Positions 7,994 to 16,175 of a stretch of DNA of 64,000 nucleotides are shown in pieces. This DNA comes from Nocardia sp. NBC_01329 (GTDB taxonomy: Bacteria > Actinomycetota > Actinomycetes > Mycobacteriales > Mycobacteriaceae), in contig NZ_CP108381.1 of the NCBI RefSeq assembly GCF_035956715.1, forward strand, positions 5,178,001 through 5,242,000, written 5' to 3'. Below the pieces are notes generated by a model. The model ran no database searches. It was not told where the DNA came from and was given only the letters and a program-made list of their open reading frames with translations. Within the stretch, counting starts at the first letter, position 1. Each line of letters opens with the position of its first letter. The translations under genes and the position numbers were made by a program.

Positions 7994-9309
7994 CGTCCTC
8001 CTCCGGGCAGGCCGGGAATATGGGGAAGTTGCACGCCGGGAATGGCCAGGCCCGCGATCCCCGCCGGTACGGTGATCGGCGCGGGCTCGGGCGCGGCCGG
8101 CGGGCCGACCTTCTGCGGATCCACCTTTCCCGCCAGATCCGGTGTCGTGTACTGCAACTGGTTCGGGAACGCCGTCACACCGGTGGCGGGGTTGGTCATG
8201 AGGGGCAGGTAGTTCATGGCCAGCGAGCTGAGCACCGGGGCGAGGTACTGGGCGCACAGATCAGCACTGGTGCTGCTCTCGTTCTGTTCGAGCGCGCGCA
8301 CCGAACCGCACAGGAAGCTCACCGGATCGGCGAAGTTGTTCAGTGAGACGGCGCCGGTCAGCGTGCCCTGGGCGGGCTTGTAGATCTGGTAGAAGTTCAC
8401 CAGCGCGGTCGGGCCGGAATGCAGGGCCTGTTCGAGTTCCGGTCGTTTGTCGACCAGGATCTGGGTGACGTCGGCGAGCCGCTGCACGCCCTCGGTGAGT
8501 TCGGTGCCGCTGCCGTCGAGGAACCGGTGCACATCACCGAGCGCGAGATCCAGATTGTCCAGACCCGCTCCGAGATCCTGGGAAACCCCCGCCAGCACCC
8601 CCGATACCGACGCCAACCGGCCGCCGAATTCGACGATCTGATCGTTGCTCTTGGAGAGCACGTCCACGAACTTCTGCAGGTTCCGGATGGTGCCGAACAG
8701 ATCGGTGCGACCGTCGGACAGAGTGGTCAGCGTGGCCGAGAGCTCGTGCAGAGTGGCGCGGAAACTGTCGCCGTTGCCGTCCAGGTTGTCGGCCGCGGTG
8801 TCGACGAACCGGCCGAAGGAGCCCTGGGGGTCGTCACCGACCGGGCCGAGCGCGGTCGAGAGTTTGTTCAGTTCGGTTTTGATGTCGTCCCATTCGACCG
8901 GGACCGCGGTGTGCTCGAGCGGGATCTCGGCACCGTCGGTGAGTGTGTCGCCGCCGGTGTAGGCGGGCGCGATCTGGATGAATCGGGCCGATACCAGCGA
9001 CGGTGCGATGATCACGGCCCGCGCGTCGGCGGGCAGATCGACGCTGCCGTCGAGCGACATGGTGACCTTCACCTGGTCCTTGCCCGGTTCGATGCTGTCG
9101 ATCTTGCCGATCGGCACCCCGAGCACTCGCACGTCGTCGCCCGCGTAGAGGCCGCTGGTGGAGGTGAAGTAGGCGGTGATCTCGTTCTTGGTGATCCGCT
9201 GGAACGCCGTGTACCCGCCGAAGGCGACCAGCGCCACCACCACGACACCCGCGACGATCGCCACCCACTTACCGGGAACAGCCCCGACCTTGTCCTTCAG
9301 AGCGCTCAT
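7990..9309 (-). CDS. mce4D: Mce4D, MCE-family sterol importer subunit
   Basis: A 439-residue protein: N-terminal anchor at about residues 15-35 (WVAIVAGVVVVALVAFGGYTAF), MCE domain ITAYFTSTSGLYAGDDVRVLGVPIG, helical domain, and a Pro-rich C-terminus. It is the only mce4 structural gene not overlapping the previous one: 204 bases of tandem repeats separate it from mce4C. Its ATG overlaps the stop of the second micro-ORF in those repeats by four bases (ATGA), and a GAGGAGT ribosome site lies within the repeat. Confidence 0.93.
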   Translation of the reverse strand: MSALKDKVGAVPGKWVAIVAGVVVVALVAFGGYTAFQRITKNEITAYFTSTSGLYAGDDVRVLGVPIGKIDSIEPGKDQVKVTMSLDGSVDLPADARAVIIAPSLVSARFIQIAPAYTGGDTLTDGAEIPLEHTAVPVEWDDIKTELNKLSTALGPVGDDPQGSFGRFVDTAADNLDGNGDSFRATLHELSATLTTLSDGRTDLFGTIRNLQKFVDVLSKSNDQIVEFGGRLASVSGVLAGVSQDLGAGLDNLDLALGDVHRFLDGSGTELTEGVQRLADVTQILVDKRPELEQALHSGPTALVNFYQIYKPAQGTLTGAVSLNNFADPVSFLCGSVRALEQNESSTSADLCAQYLAPVLSSLAMNYLPLMTNPATGVTAFPNQLQYTTPDLAGKVDPQKVGPPAAPEPAPITVPAGIAGLAIPGVQLPHIPGLPGGGR

Positions 9310-9440
9310 CGAATACTCCTCAGCGCAGGTACATGCGGTCGGCGGGCACCAAAGTATCGCCGTATCACGCTTCCTCGACGCGGGTACATGCAGTCCGCGG
9401 AGGCCGAAGCGAAGGCGGAGGGATCGCAGTATCGCCTCAT
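9306..9440 (-). CDS. Micro-ORF 2 (44 aa) coupled to mce4D
   Basis: An ATG-started reading frame of 44 residues beginning MRRYCDPSAFASASA. It overlaps micro-ORF 1 by ATGA at its start and mce4D by ATGA at its end, so ribosomes leaving mce4C could pass through both micro-ORFs to reach mce4D. The second half (from VIRRYFGARRPHVP) is a degenerate third copy of the same unit fused in frame. The peptide is basic and rich in Arg, Pro and Cys. No known family is recognised. It may be a by-product of a DNA repeat whose ends mimic an overlapping stop/start junction. Confidence 0.4.
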   Translation of the reverse strand: MRRYCDPSAFASASADCMYPRRGSVIRRYFGARRPHVPALRSIR

Positions 9441-9514
9441 CGAATCCTCCCTCGAAGAAGGGACATACGGCCCGCGGAGCCCGGAGCGAAGGCGAAGGGA
9501 TCGCAGTATCGCCT
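9308..9514. repeat. Three imperfect tandem repeats between mce4C and mce4D
   Basis: Units lie at about 9438-9514 (77 bp), 9363-9437 (75 bp) and a shortened, diverged unit at 9308-9362. The first two share, on the plus strand, the block GGGATCGCAGTATCGCCTCA and a GCGAAGGCG core. In the sense of mce4 transcription each unit opens with the translation-start-like stretch CGATGAGGCGATAC and ends in an AGGA-type ribosome site. It is the only sizeable gap in an otherwise overlapping or near-abutting operon, so it looks like an inserted and then amplified repeat. Confidence 0.85.
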
Positions 9515-9517
9515 CAT
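9437..9517 (-). CDS. Micro-ORF 1 (26 aa) coupled to mce4C
   Basis: A 26-residue frame starts MRRYCDPFAFAPGSAG and ends RGRIR-stop. Its ATG overlaps the mce4C stop codon (ATGA), and its own stop overlaps the ATG of micro-ORF 2 in the same way. A GGGAGG motif within it can serve as ribosome site for the next frame. Whether the peptide is stable or useful is unknown; the regular ATGA chain is what can be seen. Confidence 0.4.
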   Translation of the reverse strand: MRRYCDPFAFAPGSAGRMSLLRGRIR

Positions 9518-10575
9518 CGCGGCGGCTCCTCTGCGGCCGGGCCGATCTTGGGACCGGGTTCGAGGAGATAAGCGCGCAGCGATTCGGGCAGGTGCTGCGG
9601 CCACACCAGCGCGTCCACCAGCGGGTGCAGCGTCTCACTGCTGGCGTTGACGACGTATGCGTTGAAGTACGGTCCGCTGCCGACCTGTTCACCGAGCGCG
9701 GCGGCGAACGGACCCAGTCCGTCGAGCGCGCCGTTGATGTTGTCCCGGTTGCGCTGCAACAGGTCGAGCACCGAGTTGAGTTTGTCCAGCGCCGGTTTCA
9801 GCTGAGCCTCGTTATCGTGCACCAGCCCGGACAGCTGCTGGGCCAGTGCGTTCACATAGACGATCATCTGGCTGATGGCGGTGCGCCGCCGATCCAGTTC
9901 GCCGAGCAGCTGATTACCGTCCACCAACAGCGCGTTGATGGAATCGGCACGGTCGGCCAGGATCTTGGTGACATCCTGGGCCCGGCGCAGCAGATCCGAC
10001 AGCGCCTGGTCGCGGGCGTTGATGGTCCGCGACAACGCGGTGACCCCGTCCAGTGCCGAACGCAGCGGCGCCGGAGTGTCAGCGAACGCGGAGGACAACG
10101 CGTCCAGCGTCTGATCCACCTTCTGCAGGTCGAGGCCGCCCACGGTCCCGGCGAGATCACCGAGCGCTTCGTTCAGCGAGTACGGCGAGGTGGTGCGGGT
10201 CAGCGGAATGGTGTCGGCGACCTTCAGGGCACCGTCCCCGTCCGGGGCGACGGACAGCGATTTACGGCCGAGCACGGTGTTGGTCTTGATGGCGGCCGAG
10301 GTCTTGTCACCGAGCACGATCGATTCGTCGAGGCTGAAGCGCACCAGCACCTGCGCACCGTCGAGCTCCACGTCCTCGACCTTGCCCGACCGGACCCCCG
10401 CGACCTCCACATCGTCACCGGTCACCAGACCGCCGGCGTCGGCGAAGTAGGCGGTGTAGGTCGCACCACTGCGAATGAACGGCAGCCGTTCGAACTGCAG
10501 GGCCGACAGCGCGACCGCCACGGCGAGGACCAACCCGACGATGCCGATGGTCACCGCGCGCGATTGCTCTTTCAT
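9514..10575 (-). CDS. mce4C: Mce4C, MCE-family sterol importer subunit
   Basis: A 353-residue protein: N-terminal anchor (AVTIGIVGLVLAVAVALSAL), MCE domain (ATYTAYFADAGGLVTGDDVEVAGVRSGKVEDV) and a long helical domain ending in a short Glu/Pro tail. The ATG at 10575 overlaps the mce4B stop by four bases and is preferred over an ATG four codons upstream. It acts with the other Mce4 proteins in the cell envelope to move sterol to YrbE4AB. Confidence 0.93.
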   Translation of the reverse strand: MKEQSRAVTIGIVGLVLAVAVALSALQFERLPFIRSGATYTAYFADAGGLVTGDDVEVAGVRSGKVEDVELDGAQVLVRFSLDESIVLGDKTSAAIKTNTVLGRKSLSVAPDGDGALKVADTIPLTRTTSPYSLNEALGDLAGTVGGLDLQKVDQTLDALSSAFADTPAPLRSALDGVTALSRTINARDQALSDLLRRAQDVTKILADRADSINALLVDGNQLLGELDRRRTAISQMIVYVNALAQQLSGLVHDNEAQLKPALDKLNSVLDLLQRNRDNINGALDGLGPFAAALGEQVGSGPYFNAYVVNASSETLHPLVDALVWPQHLPESLRAYLLEPGPKIGPAAEEPPR

Positions 10576-11597
10576 TCGCTGGTACACCTTCCGGTCGTCT
10601 GCTCACCGGGTAGCTCGAGCAGCAGCGGTTTCCCGCCCGGACCGTCGATCAGGAAGTTCGTCCGGCACACGTAGAGCTGCAGGAACGAACCGTAGGAACC
10701 GATGCGGATCAGCTTGCGGTAGGTGGCCGGCAGTTTGTCGAGCACCCACTGCACGGTGTCCGAACCGTTGTCGAGGTTGGTGGCCAACCGCCCGGTCTGC
10801 GCGATGGTCGCCGCCAGATCGGGGCGGGCCTGGGCCAGCAGATCGGTGGTCGCGGCGGTGGCGTCGGCGATGCGCGGCAATGCGGCGCCGATGGGGTCAC
10901 GATCCGCGGCCAGCCCGCTCACCAGGCGACGCAGTTCGTCGATGGTGGTGGCGAACTGGTCGCCGCGATCGTCGATCGTTTTCAGCACCGAGTTCAAATT
11001 GTCGATGACACTGCCGATGAGTGCGTCCCGGTCGGCGAGAGTCTTGGTGAACGATCCGCCGCTGTTGAGCAGTTCGACCAGGGTTCCGCCCTGGCCCTGG
11101 AAGATCTGCAGCAGCGCATTGGTCAGATCGTTGACCTGCGCCGGGTCCAGTCCGCGCAGCAGCGGTTTGAACCCGCCCAGCAGCATGTCCAGATCCAGTG
11201 CGGGCGCGGTCTTGTCCAGGCCGATGGTGCCGCCCTTGTTCAAGGCGGTGGCCGCACCGGGGCCCTCGAGCAGCTCGAGGTAGCGGTCGCCGACCAGGTT
11301 CTCGTAGCGGATGGTGGCGCGGGTACTGGTCAGCAGCCGGTACTCGGTGTCGACATCGAATTTCACGTGGGCGTGGTATTCGTCGTCGACCTTCACCGAG
11401 GAGATGGACCCGACCGGGACACCGGCGATCCGGACCTTGTCGCCGGGCAGCATGCCCGAGGCGCTGGTGAAAACCGCGTTGTATCCGGTTTCCCGGGAAA
11501 AACGCATCTGCGAGAAGACCACTGCCAGACCGGCGAAGATCAGGCTCATCACCAATGTGAAGACGGCGAGTTTTACGGTGGTGCCGGTGTTCTTCAC
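10572..11597 (-). CDS. mce4B: Mce4B, MCE-family sterol importer subunit
   Basis: A 341-residue protein starting at a GTG that overlaps the mce4A stop (GTGA). It has an N-terminal anchor (VKLAVFTLVMSLIFAGLAVVF), an MCE domain (YNAVFTSASGMLPGDKVRIAGVPVGSISSVKV), a helical domain, and a C-terminal CRTNFLIDGPGG segment with Cys residues. No ATG offers a start that keeps the anchor at the N-terminus, so GTG is chosen. It belongs to the mce4 operon. Confidence 0.92.
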   Translation of the reverse strand: MKNTGTTVKLAVFTLVMSLIFAGLAVVFSQMRFSRETGYNAVFTSASGMLPGDKVRIAGVPVGSISSVKVDDEYHAHVKFDVDTEYRLLTSTRATIRYENLVGDRYLELLEGPGAATALNKGGTIGLDKTAPALDLDMLLGGFKPLLRGLDPAQVNDLTNALLQIFQGQGGTLVELLNSGGSFTKTLADRDALIGSVIDNLNSVLKTIDDRGDQFATTIDELRRLVSGLAADRDPIGAALPRIADATAATTDLLAQARPDLAATIAQTGRLATNLDNGSDTVQWVLDKLPATYRKLIRIGSYGSFLQLYVCRTNFLIDGPGGKPLLLELPGEQTTGRCTSE

Positions 11598-12883
11598 TGA
11601 CCCACCCCCGGGAGTCCGGCGAACAGTACCTGGAAGACCTTGGGTGCGTTCAGCTGCAACTTCGTCACCGGTGTGTAGGGATGCCCTTCCGAGGTGTCGG
11701 TGACGACATAGTTGGAATGGCTGTCCGGCACTCGATCGAGCAGACCCGCGCACTGTGGCCCACCCGTGGCGTTCACCTTCGGTAGATCGTTCGGATAGGT
11801 GTAGGGCGGAGACCCGTACATGAATCCCGTGTTCAGGGCGACACCTTCCTGTCCGCCGCCGAAGACCGCTTCACCCAGGGGCAGGGCCTTGGCGCTACCG
11901 CCGATCAGGCAGAACAACGCTTCCTTGTAGCCGTTCAACAGCTCACCGGTCGGGCGGAGCAGGTCCAGAGCGGTATCGATCTGCCCTTCGTTATCGCGCA
12001 GCACCGCGCCGGTGGTGTCGGCCAGACCGGTGAGATTCGCCAGCAGCGAATCGACATCGGATTCCGATTCGGTGAGGGTCCGGCTGCTGACCGTCGCGCC
12101 GTCCACGGCACGCAGCAGATCCCCGGAGGTATCGGCGTAGAGGTTGGTCACCGCGGCCGTGGTGTTCAGGTCGCGCTGCAGGGTGGGCAGCATCGGGTTG
12201 ATCTCGCGCAGGTAGGAGTCGCTGTCGGCGAGTAGTTGGCCGAGACTTTCCCCTCGACCCTCCAGGGCGGTGCCCAGCGCGGCCAGCGTGGCGTTCAGCT
12301 TCTCCGGCTGCACATCGGCGAGCACATCGCTGAGATGCTGGAAGATCGTATTGAACTCGACGGTCACCTGGTCGGCCGCCAGCAGCGCGCCCGGTTGCAG
12401 CGATTGCGCGTCCGGCTGCTGCGGGATCACGAAGTTGATGTACTTGGCGCCGAACACCGTGGTCGAGCGGATGTCCACAGTCGAGTTGGCCGGGACCAGA
12501 TGCAGCAGGTCCGGATTCAGGGCCAGTCGCAGATCGGTGCCGTCGACTGTGCGGTCGATTCCGGCGACCCGGCCGATCTGCACCCCGCGCACCTTGACCT
12601 TGGCGTCGGGGTCCAGCACCAGGCCGCTGCGCGGCGCGGACACCGTCACCTCGACGCTCGGGGTGAAACCGCCGAAGAACATGGTCAGCGAGACGGTTAC
12701 GGCTGCCACCGCGGCCAGCACCATGCCGATCCCGGCCAGTTTCAACCCGGCTGTCGCCCGGAACGCCGTCCAGCGGTTCGCTCCGACGGGGGCCCAGGGA
12801 TCTTCGCCACCGCGGGACGACCCATCCGCGGTGGCGTTCGACGCCGCTGCCCTCTTGTTCTTCGCTCGCATCAGTTCCGTCAT
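11594..12883 (-). CDS. mce4A: Mce4A, MCE-family sterol importer subunit
   Basis: A 429-residue protein. A cytoplasmic basic leader of about 45 residues precedes the anchor (LKLAGIGMVLAAVAAVTVSLTMFF), then the MCE domain (EVTVSAPRSGLVLDPDAKVKVRGVQIGRVAGID) and a helical domain. It follows yrbE4B after five bases. In M. tuberculosis Mce4 is the cholesterol importer, and the KstR operator at the head of this operon fits that role. Confidence 0.94.
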   Translation of the reverse strand: MTELMRAKNKRAAASNATADGSSRGGEDPWAPVGANRWTAFRATAGLKLAGIGMVLAAVAAVTVSLTMFFGGFTPSVEVTVSAPRSGLVLDPDAKVKVRGVQIGRVAGIDRTVDGTDLRLALNPDLLHLVPANSTVDIRSTTVFGAKYINFVIPQQPDAQSLQPGALLAADQVTVEFNTIFQHLSDVLADVQPEKLNATLAALGTALEGRGESLGQLLADSDSYLREINPMLPTLQRDLNTTAAVTNLYADTSGDLLRAVDGATVSSRTLTESESDVDSLLANLTGLADTTGAVLRDNEGQIDTALDLLRPTGELLNGYKEALFCLIGGSAKALPLGEAVFGGGQEGVALNTGFMYGSPPYTYPNDLPKVNATGGPQCAGLLDRVPDSHSNYVVTDTSEGHPYTPVTKLQLNAPKVFQVLFAGLPGVGQ

Positions 12884-12888
12884 CGCGG

Positions 12889-13746
12889 CTATCCGGAAAG
12901 GTTGAAGTTGCCGGAGGTGCCGTATACCGCCAGGGATACCAACAGGGTCACCGTGACCACCGCGACCAGCGAGCTGCGTACCGCGTTACCCACCGCGATA
13001 CCCACCCCGACCGGGCCGCCGGCCGCGTTGTAGCCGTGATACGTATGGATCATCATCACCGCCAGCGCCATGAGGATGGCTTGGGCGAACGACCAAAGAA
13101 TGTCGCTCGGAATAAGGAATGTGGAGAAGTAGTGGTCGTACACACCGGCCGACTGGCCGTAGATGACCACGGTGGCGAACCGGCTGGCGACGAACGACGC
13201 GATCACGGCCAACGCGTAGAGCGGCACGATGGCGATCATCCCGGCGAGTACCCGGGTGCCGACCAAATAGGGCACCGGCCGGATCGCCATCGCTTCCAGG
13301 GCATCGATTTCCTCGGCCACCCGCATGGCGCCCAGCTGGGCGGTGGATCCCGCCCCGATGGTGGCCGCCAGGCCGATTCCGGAGATCACCGGGGCGGCGA
13401 TCCGAACATTGAGGAAGGCGGCGAAGAAGCCGGTCAGCGCCTCGACCCCGATATTGCCGAGGGAGCTGTAGCCCTGTACGGCGATGGTGCCGCCGGAGAA
13501 CAGCGTCAGGAAGCCGACGATCACCACGGTGCCGCCGATCACCGCCAACGCGCCGCTACCCATGCTGATCTCGGCGATGAGCCGGATCGTCTCGGTGCGG
13601 TAGTGCACGAGTGCGCGCGGCATGGAGCCGATCGCCTTGCCGTAGAACACCGCGTGTTTGCCGAGATTGTCGAGGGAGGTCGACCAGCGGCGGAAACGAC
13701 GGGTGACTCTGGGAAAACGGGACTGGATGATCACCGAGGCCGACAT
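12889..13746 (-). CDS. yrbE4B: YrbE4B, permease of the Mce4 importer
   Basis: A 285-residue MlaE-family integral membrane protein with about five or six hydrophobic segments. The diagnostic loop ATIGAGSTAQLGAMRVAEEIDALEAMAIRPVPYLVGTRVLAG matches the EExDAL coupling motif of YrbE/MlaE permeases. It pairs with YrbE4A to form the membrane channel, driven by an MceG-type ATPase encoded elsewhere. It starts three bases after the yrbE4A stop. Confidence 0.95.
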   Translation of the reverse strand: MSASVIIQSRFPRVTRRFRRWSTSLDNLGKHAVFYGKAIGSMPRALVHYRTETIRLIAEISMGSGALAVIGGTVVIVGFLTLFSGGTIAVQGYSSLGNIGVEALTGFFAAFLNVRIAAPVISGIGLAATIGAGSTAQLGAMRVAEEIDALEAMAIRPVPYLVGTRVLAGMIAIVPLYALAVIASFVASRFATVVIYGQSAGVYDHYFSTFLIPSDILWSFAQAILMALAVMMIHTYHGYNAAGGPVGVGIAVGNAVRSSLVAVVTVTLLVSLAVYGTSGNFNLSG

Positions 13747-13749
13747 CGA

Positions 13750-14514
13750 TCACCGCACCGCGAATTTGAGACCGACGGCGGTGACCACGACGTTCACCAC
13801 GAACAGCGCCATGAAGGCGAAAACCACTGTCTGGTTCACCGCATCACCGACACTTTTGGGACCACCTTTAACGTTCAAACCCAGATAACAGGCCACCATT
13901 CCGGCGATCAAACCGAAAAGACCTGCTTTGACCGCGGAAATGAGCAGTTCGGGGAGATGGGTCAGCAGCGTGATGCCGTTGACGAAGGCACCGGGGTTCA
14001 CATCCTGTAGATAGACCGAGAACAGGAACCCGCCCACGATGCCGATGGTGCAGACCAGGCTGTTCAGCAGCAGCGCGACGAACATCGATGCCAGGACGCG
14101 CGGTACCACCAACCGATGGATGGGGTCGATACCGAGCACTTTCATGGCGTCGATCTCTTCGCGGATGGTCCGGGCGCCGAGATCCGCGCAGATGGCGGTG
14201 GCTCCGGCGCCGGCCACGATGAGGACGGTGACGATCGGCCCCACCTGGGTCACCGCGCCGAAGGCCGCGCCCGCGCCGCTGAGGTCCGCGGCGCCGATTT
14301 CGCGCAGCAGGATGTTCAGCGTGAAGCTCACCAGCACGGTGAAGGGTATGGCCACCAGAAGTGTCGGCACGATCGACACTCGCGCGACGAACCACGACTG
14401 GTCGATGAACTCGCGCATCTGGAACGGCCGGCGAAAACTCGCCCGGGCCACCGATGCGGCGAGTTCGAAGAATCCGCCGACGGCCCCCAATGGCACGGTA
14501 AGGACCTTGTTCAT
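13750..14514 (-). CDS. yrbE4A: YrbE4A, permease of the Mce4 importer
   Basis: A 254-residue MlaE-family permease with the conserved segment GATAICADLGARTIREEIDAMKVLGIDPIHRLVVPRVLA and multiple membrane helices. It is the first gene of the mce4 operon. The ATG at 14514 has an excellent AAGGAGG ribosome site, while an upstream in-frame ATG would add an unlikely basic leader. A KstR palindrome lies about 75 bases upstream, so the importer should be induced by sterol metabolites. Confidence 0.95.
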   Translation of the reverse strand: MNKVLTVPLGAVGGFFELAASVARASFRRPFQMREFIDQSWFVARVSIVPTLLVAIPFTVLVSFTLNILLREIGAADLSGAGAAFGAVTQVGPIVTVLIVAGAGATAICADLGARTIREEIDAMKVLGIDPIHRLVVPRVLASMFVALLLNSLVCTIGIVGGFLFSVYLQDVNPGAFVNGITLLTHLPELLISAVKAGLFGLIAGMVACYLGLNVKGGPKSVGDAVNQTVVFAFMALFVVNVVVTAVGLKFAVR

Positions 14515-14586
14515 CCTGATCCTCCTTGCCCGACTACTGGTCCCGCTGGCGGCAGCTCGGGGTACACCCCGGCGCACGCCCCGCTA

Positions 14587-14604
14587 AGTAGAACACGTTC
14601 ATTT
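14587..14604 (-). promoter_or_regulatory. KstR operator upstream of the mce4 operon
   Basis: AGTAGAACACGTTCATTT contains the KstR core GAACACGTTC. It lies 73 bases ahead of the yrbE4A start and should control the whole importer operon. Confidence 0.8.
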
Positions 14605-14648
14605 CCTAATTGGGGCCATTTTGAGGCTTCTGAACTGGAAGCTTGTTG

Positions 14649-14669
14649 CAATCCCAGACAGCGGGATTG
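14649..14669. other. Short inverted repeat in hsd4A/yrbE4A gap
   Basis: CAATCCC and GGGATTG form perfect 7-base arms around a 7-base spacer. The flanking 14605-14811 has no gene. This could be an operator or a weak terminator for hsd4A read on the minus strand, but no T-run follows. Confidence 0.35.
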
Positions 14670-14811
14670 GAACACGATTCATACGCCTTGGGCATCATTG
14701 TGTGAGGCCGGGCACAGTCGACCCCTCTGTTTACCAATGACTGGACGGTTGTTCAACTCTCCTGGTGCGAGCCCCGGGACCGAATCCCGCGACCCGCTCC
14801 GGCGATATCAC

Positions 14812-15717
14812 TCAACCCAGTTCGTGCAGAGCCGTTGCAGAGAAGGTACGACCTTCTTCGCGTCCGGCGAAGTAACCGGTCAGCGTGGTGGCCAGATCGT
14901 CACCTGACCAAAGCGAACCCGCCGCGTCGAACCGCTGCTCGACCACCGGTGCGGCCATCAACGCCACCATGGGCCCGTACACCACGAACACCTGCCCGTT
15001 GACCGCCTCCGCCGCAGGTGAGGCCAGATAGGCCACCAGCCGCGCGACATGGTCGGGCGAGAGCGGATCCACCTCGCCTTCGGGAGCCGCGCTGAACACC
15101 TGTTCGGTCATAGCGGTACGCGCCCGCGGGCAGATGGCATTGGCCCGGACACCGAATCGGTTCAGTGCGCGTGAGGCGGAAAGAGTGAGGGCGGTGATAC
15201 CGGCCTTGGCGGCCGCGTAGTTGGCCTGCCCCTCCGGACCGAGGAGCCCGGCTTCGGAAGAGGTATTGACGATCCGGCCGTAGACCGGCGCGCCGGCTTC
15301 CTTGGATTTCGCCCGCCAGTAGGCCCCGGCATTGCGGGTCAGCAGGAAATGTCCGCGCAGGTGGACCGCGAGGACCGCGTCCCAGTCCTCATCGGACAGG
15401 TTGAACAGCATTTTGTCGCGGGTGATACCCGCGTTGTTGACCACGATGTCCAGGCCACCGAAGGATTCGGTGGCGGCGGTGATCAATGCGTCGGCGGTGG
15501 ACCGCTCGGCGACACTTCCGGCCACGAACTCGGCCTTGGCGCCGAGTGCCCGCACCTGCTCCAGCGTCTGGGCCACGGCGTCGGACTCGGCCAGATCGTT
15601 GATCACGACCGAGGCTCCGGCTGCGGCCAGGGCGAGCGCTTCGGCCTTACCCAGGCCCGCACCCGCTCCGGTCACGATCGCAACTCGCCCGGCAAGGCTG
15701 GTATCTGTATCGCTCAC
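14812..15717 (-). CDS. hsd4A: Hsd4A-type 3-hydroxyacyl-CoA dehydrogenase (SDR)
   Basis: A 301-residue short-chain dehydrogenase that matches Rv3502c by place and pattern. It oxidises the side-chain beta-hydroxyacyl-CoA of sterol catabolites, and mycobacterial homologues also act on 17-beta-hydroxysteroids. Seen: TGAGAGLGK nucleotide loop, NNAG, catalytic NTSS then YAAAKAG, and a C-terminal extension past the classical SDR core. It starts at a GTG only nine bases below a KstR operator, suggesting a leaderless message. It is transcribed like fdxD but has its own operator. Confidence 0.88.
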   Translation of the reverse strand: MSDTDTSLAGRVAIVTGAGAGLGKAEALALAAAGASVVINDLAESDAVAQTLEQVRALGAKAEFVAGSVAERSTADALITAATESFGGLDIVVNNAGITRDKMLFNLSDEDWDAVLAVHLRGHFLLTRNAGAYWRAKSKEAGAPVYGRIVNTSSEAGLLGPEGQANYAAAKAGITALTLSASRALNRFGVRANAICPRARTAMTEQVFSAAPEGEVDPLSPDHVARLVAYLASPAAEAVNGQVFVVYGPMVALMAAPVVEQRFDAAGSLWSGDDLATTLTGYFAGREEGRTFSATALHELG

Positions 15718-15726
15718 CGGGCCGAC

Positions 15727-15743
15727 TCTAGAACGTGTTCTTA
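15727..15743 (-). promoter_or_regulatory. KstR operator for hsd4A
   Basis: TCTAGAACGTGTTCTTA, with core GAACGTGTTC, lies between the fdxD stop and the hsd4A GTG. Its closeness to the start codon implies it overlaps the promoter -10 region. Confidence 0.82.
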
Positions 15744-15761
15744 TTCACGGCAAGAGCCGAT

Positions 15762-15950
15762 TCACAGCAAACGCAATGCCGCTTTCGGGCATTGCGCGAC
15801 CGCCTCGGCCACTTGCGACTCCTGATCCGGCGCGACCTCGCCCTCGGCGACGTGCAGCATGTCCTCGTCATCGAGTTCAAAGACGTCGGGAGCGATTCCC
15901 GCACAGATTCCGTTCGCTTCGCACTGATCGAAGTCAACGCTGACCTTCAT
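15762..15950 (-). CDS. fdxD: 3Fe-4S-type ferredoxin FdxD
   Basis: A 62-residue acidic ferredoxin with CEANGIC (Cys 10, Cys 16) and a C-terminal CPKAAL (Cys 53). The missing fourth Cys marks a [3Fe-4S] cluster. Such ferredoxins pass electrons to cytochromes P450 or other oxygenases. At this locus (Rv3503c position) a sterol-oxidising partner such as CYP125 is plausible but not proven. AAGGAG lies 7 bases before the ATG at 15950. It diverges from fadE26 across a KstR operator. Confidence 0.92.
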   Translation of the reverse strand: MKVSVDFDQCEANGICAGIAPDVFELDDEDMLHVAEGEVAPDQESQVAEAVAQCPKAALRLL

Positions 15951-16035
15951 CGAAACTCCTTTTCCCGCCCTGTGGCGAAAGCCTAACAAGCGACAGCCGC
16001 CGAGACGGGCTACATAGGCTGATTACCCTTCAATA

Positions 16036-16051
16036 CTGGAACATGTTTCAG
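16036..16051. promoter_or_regulatory. KstR operator between fdxD and fadE26
   Basis: CTGGAACATGTTTCAG is a near-perfect palindrome with the KstR core GAACATGTT. It lies between divergent genes and may serve both. Confidence 0.8.
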
Positions 16052-16175
16052 TGCATATGCAATGATCGGAGCAAGGTATCGGAGATCCATTCCGCACTCC
16101 CGGCGGGTGAGCGCGGCGCGATCCCACATCCAGGCCCCATCTCCAACCCGTAGACCGAAGGCTCGAGGTACCGCT

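Noticed and set aside
9306..9692. 128-residue minus-strand frame over the mce4 repeats
   Set aside because: Its first half lies out of frame inside mce4C; only the part after the internal ATG (micro-ORF 2) has a plausible start and junction.
8419..10674. 751-residue plus-strand frame across mce4D-mce4C
   Set aside because: Antisense to two MCE genes with clear domains; composition is typical of a GC-rich shadow.
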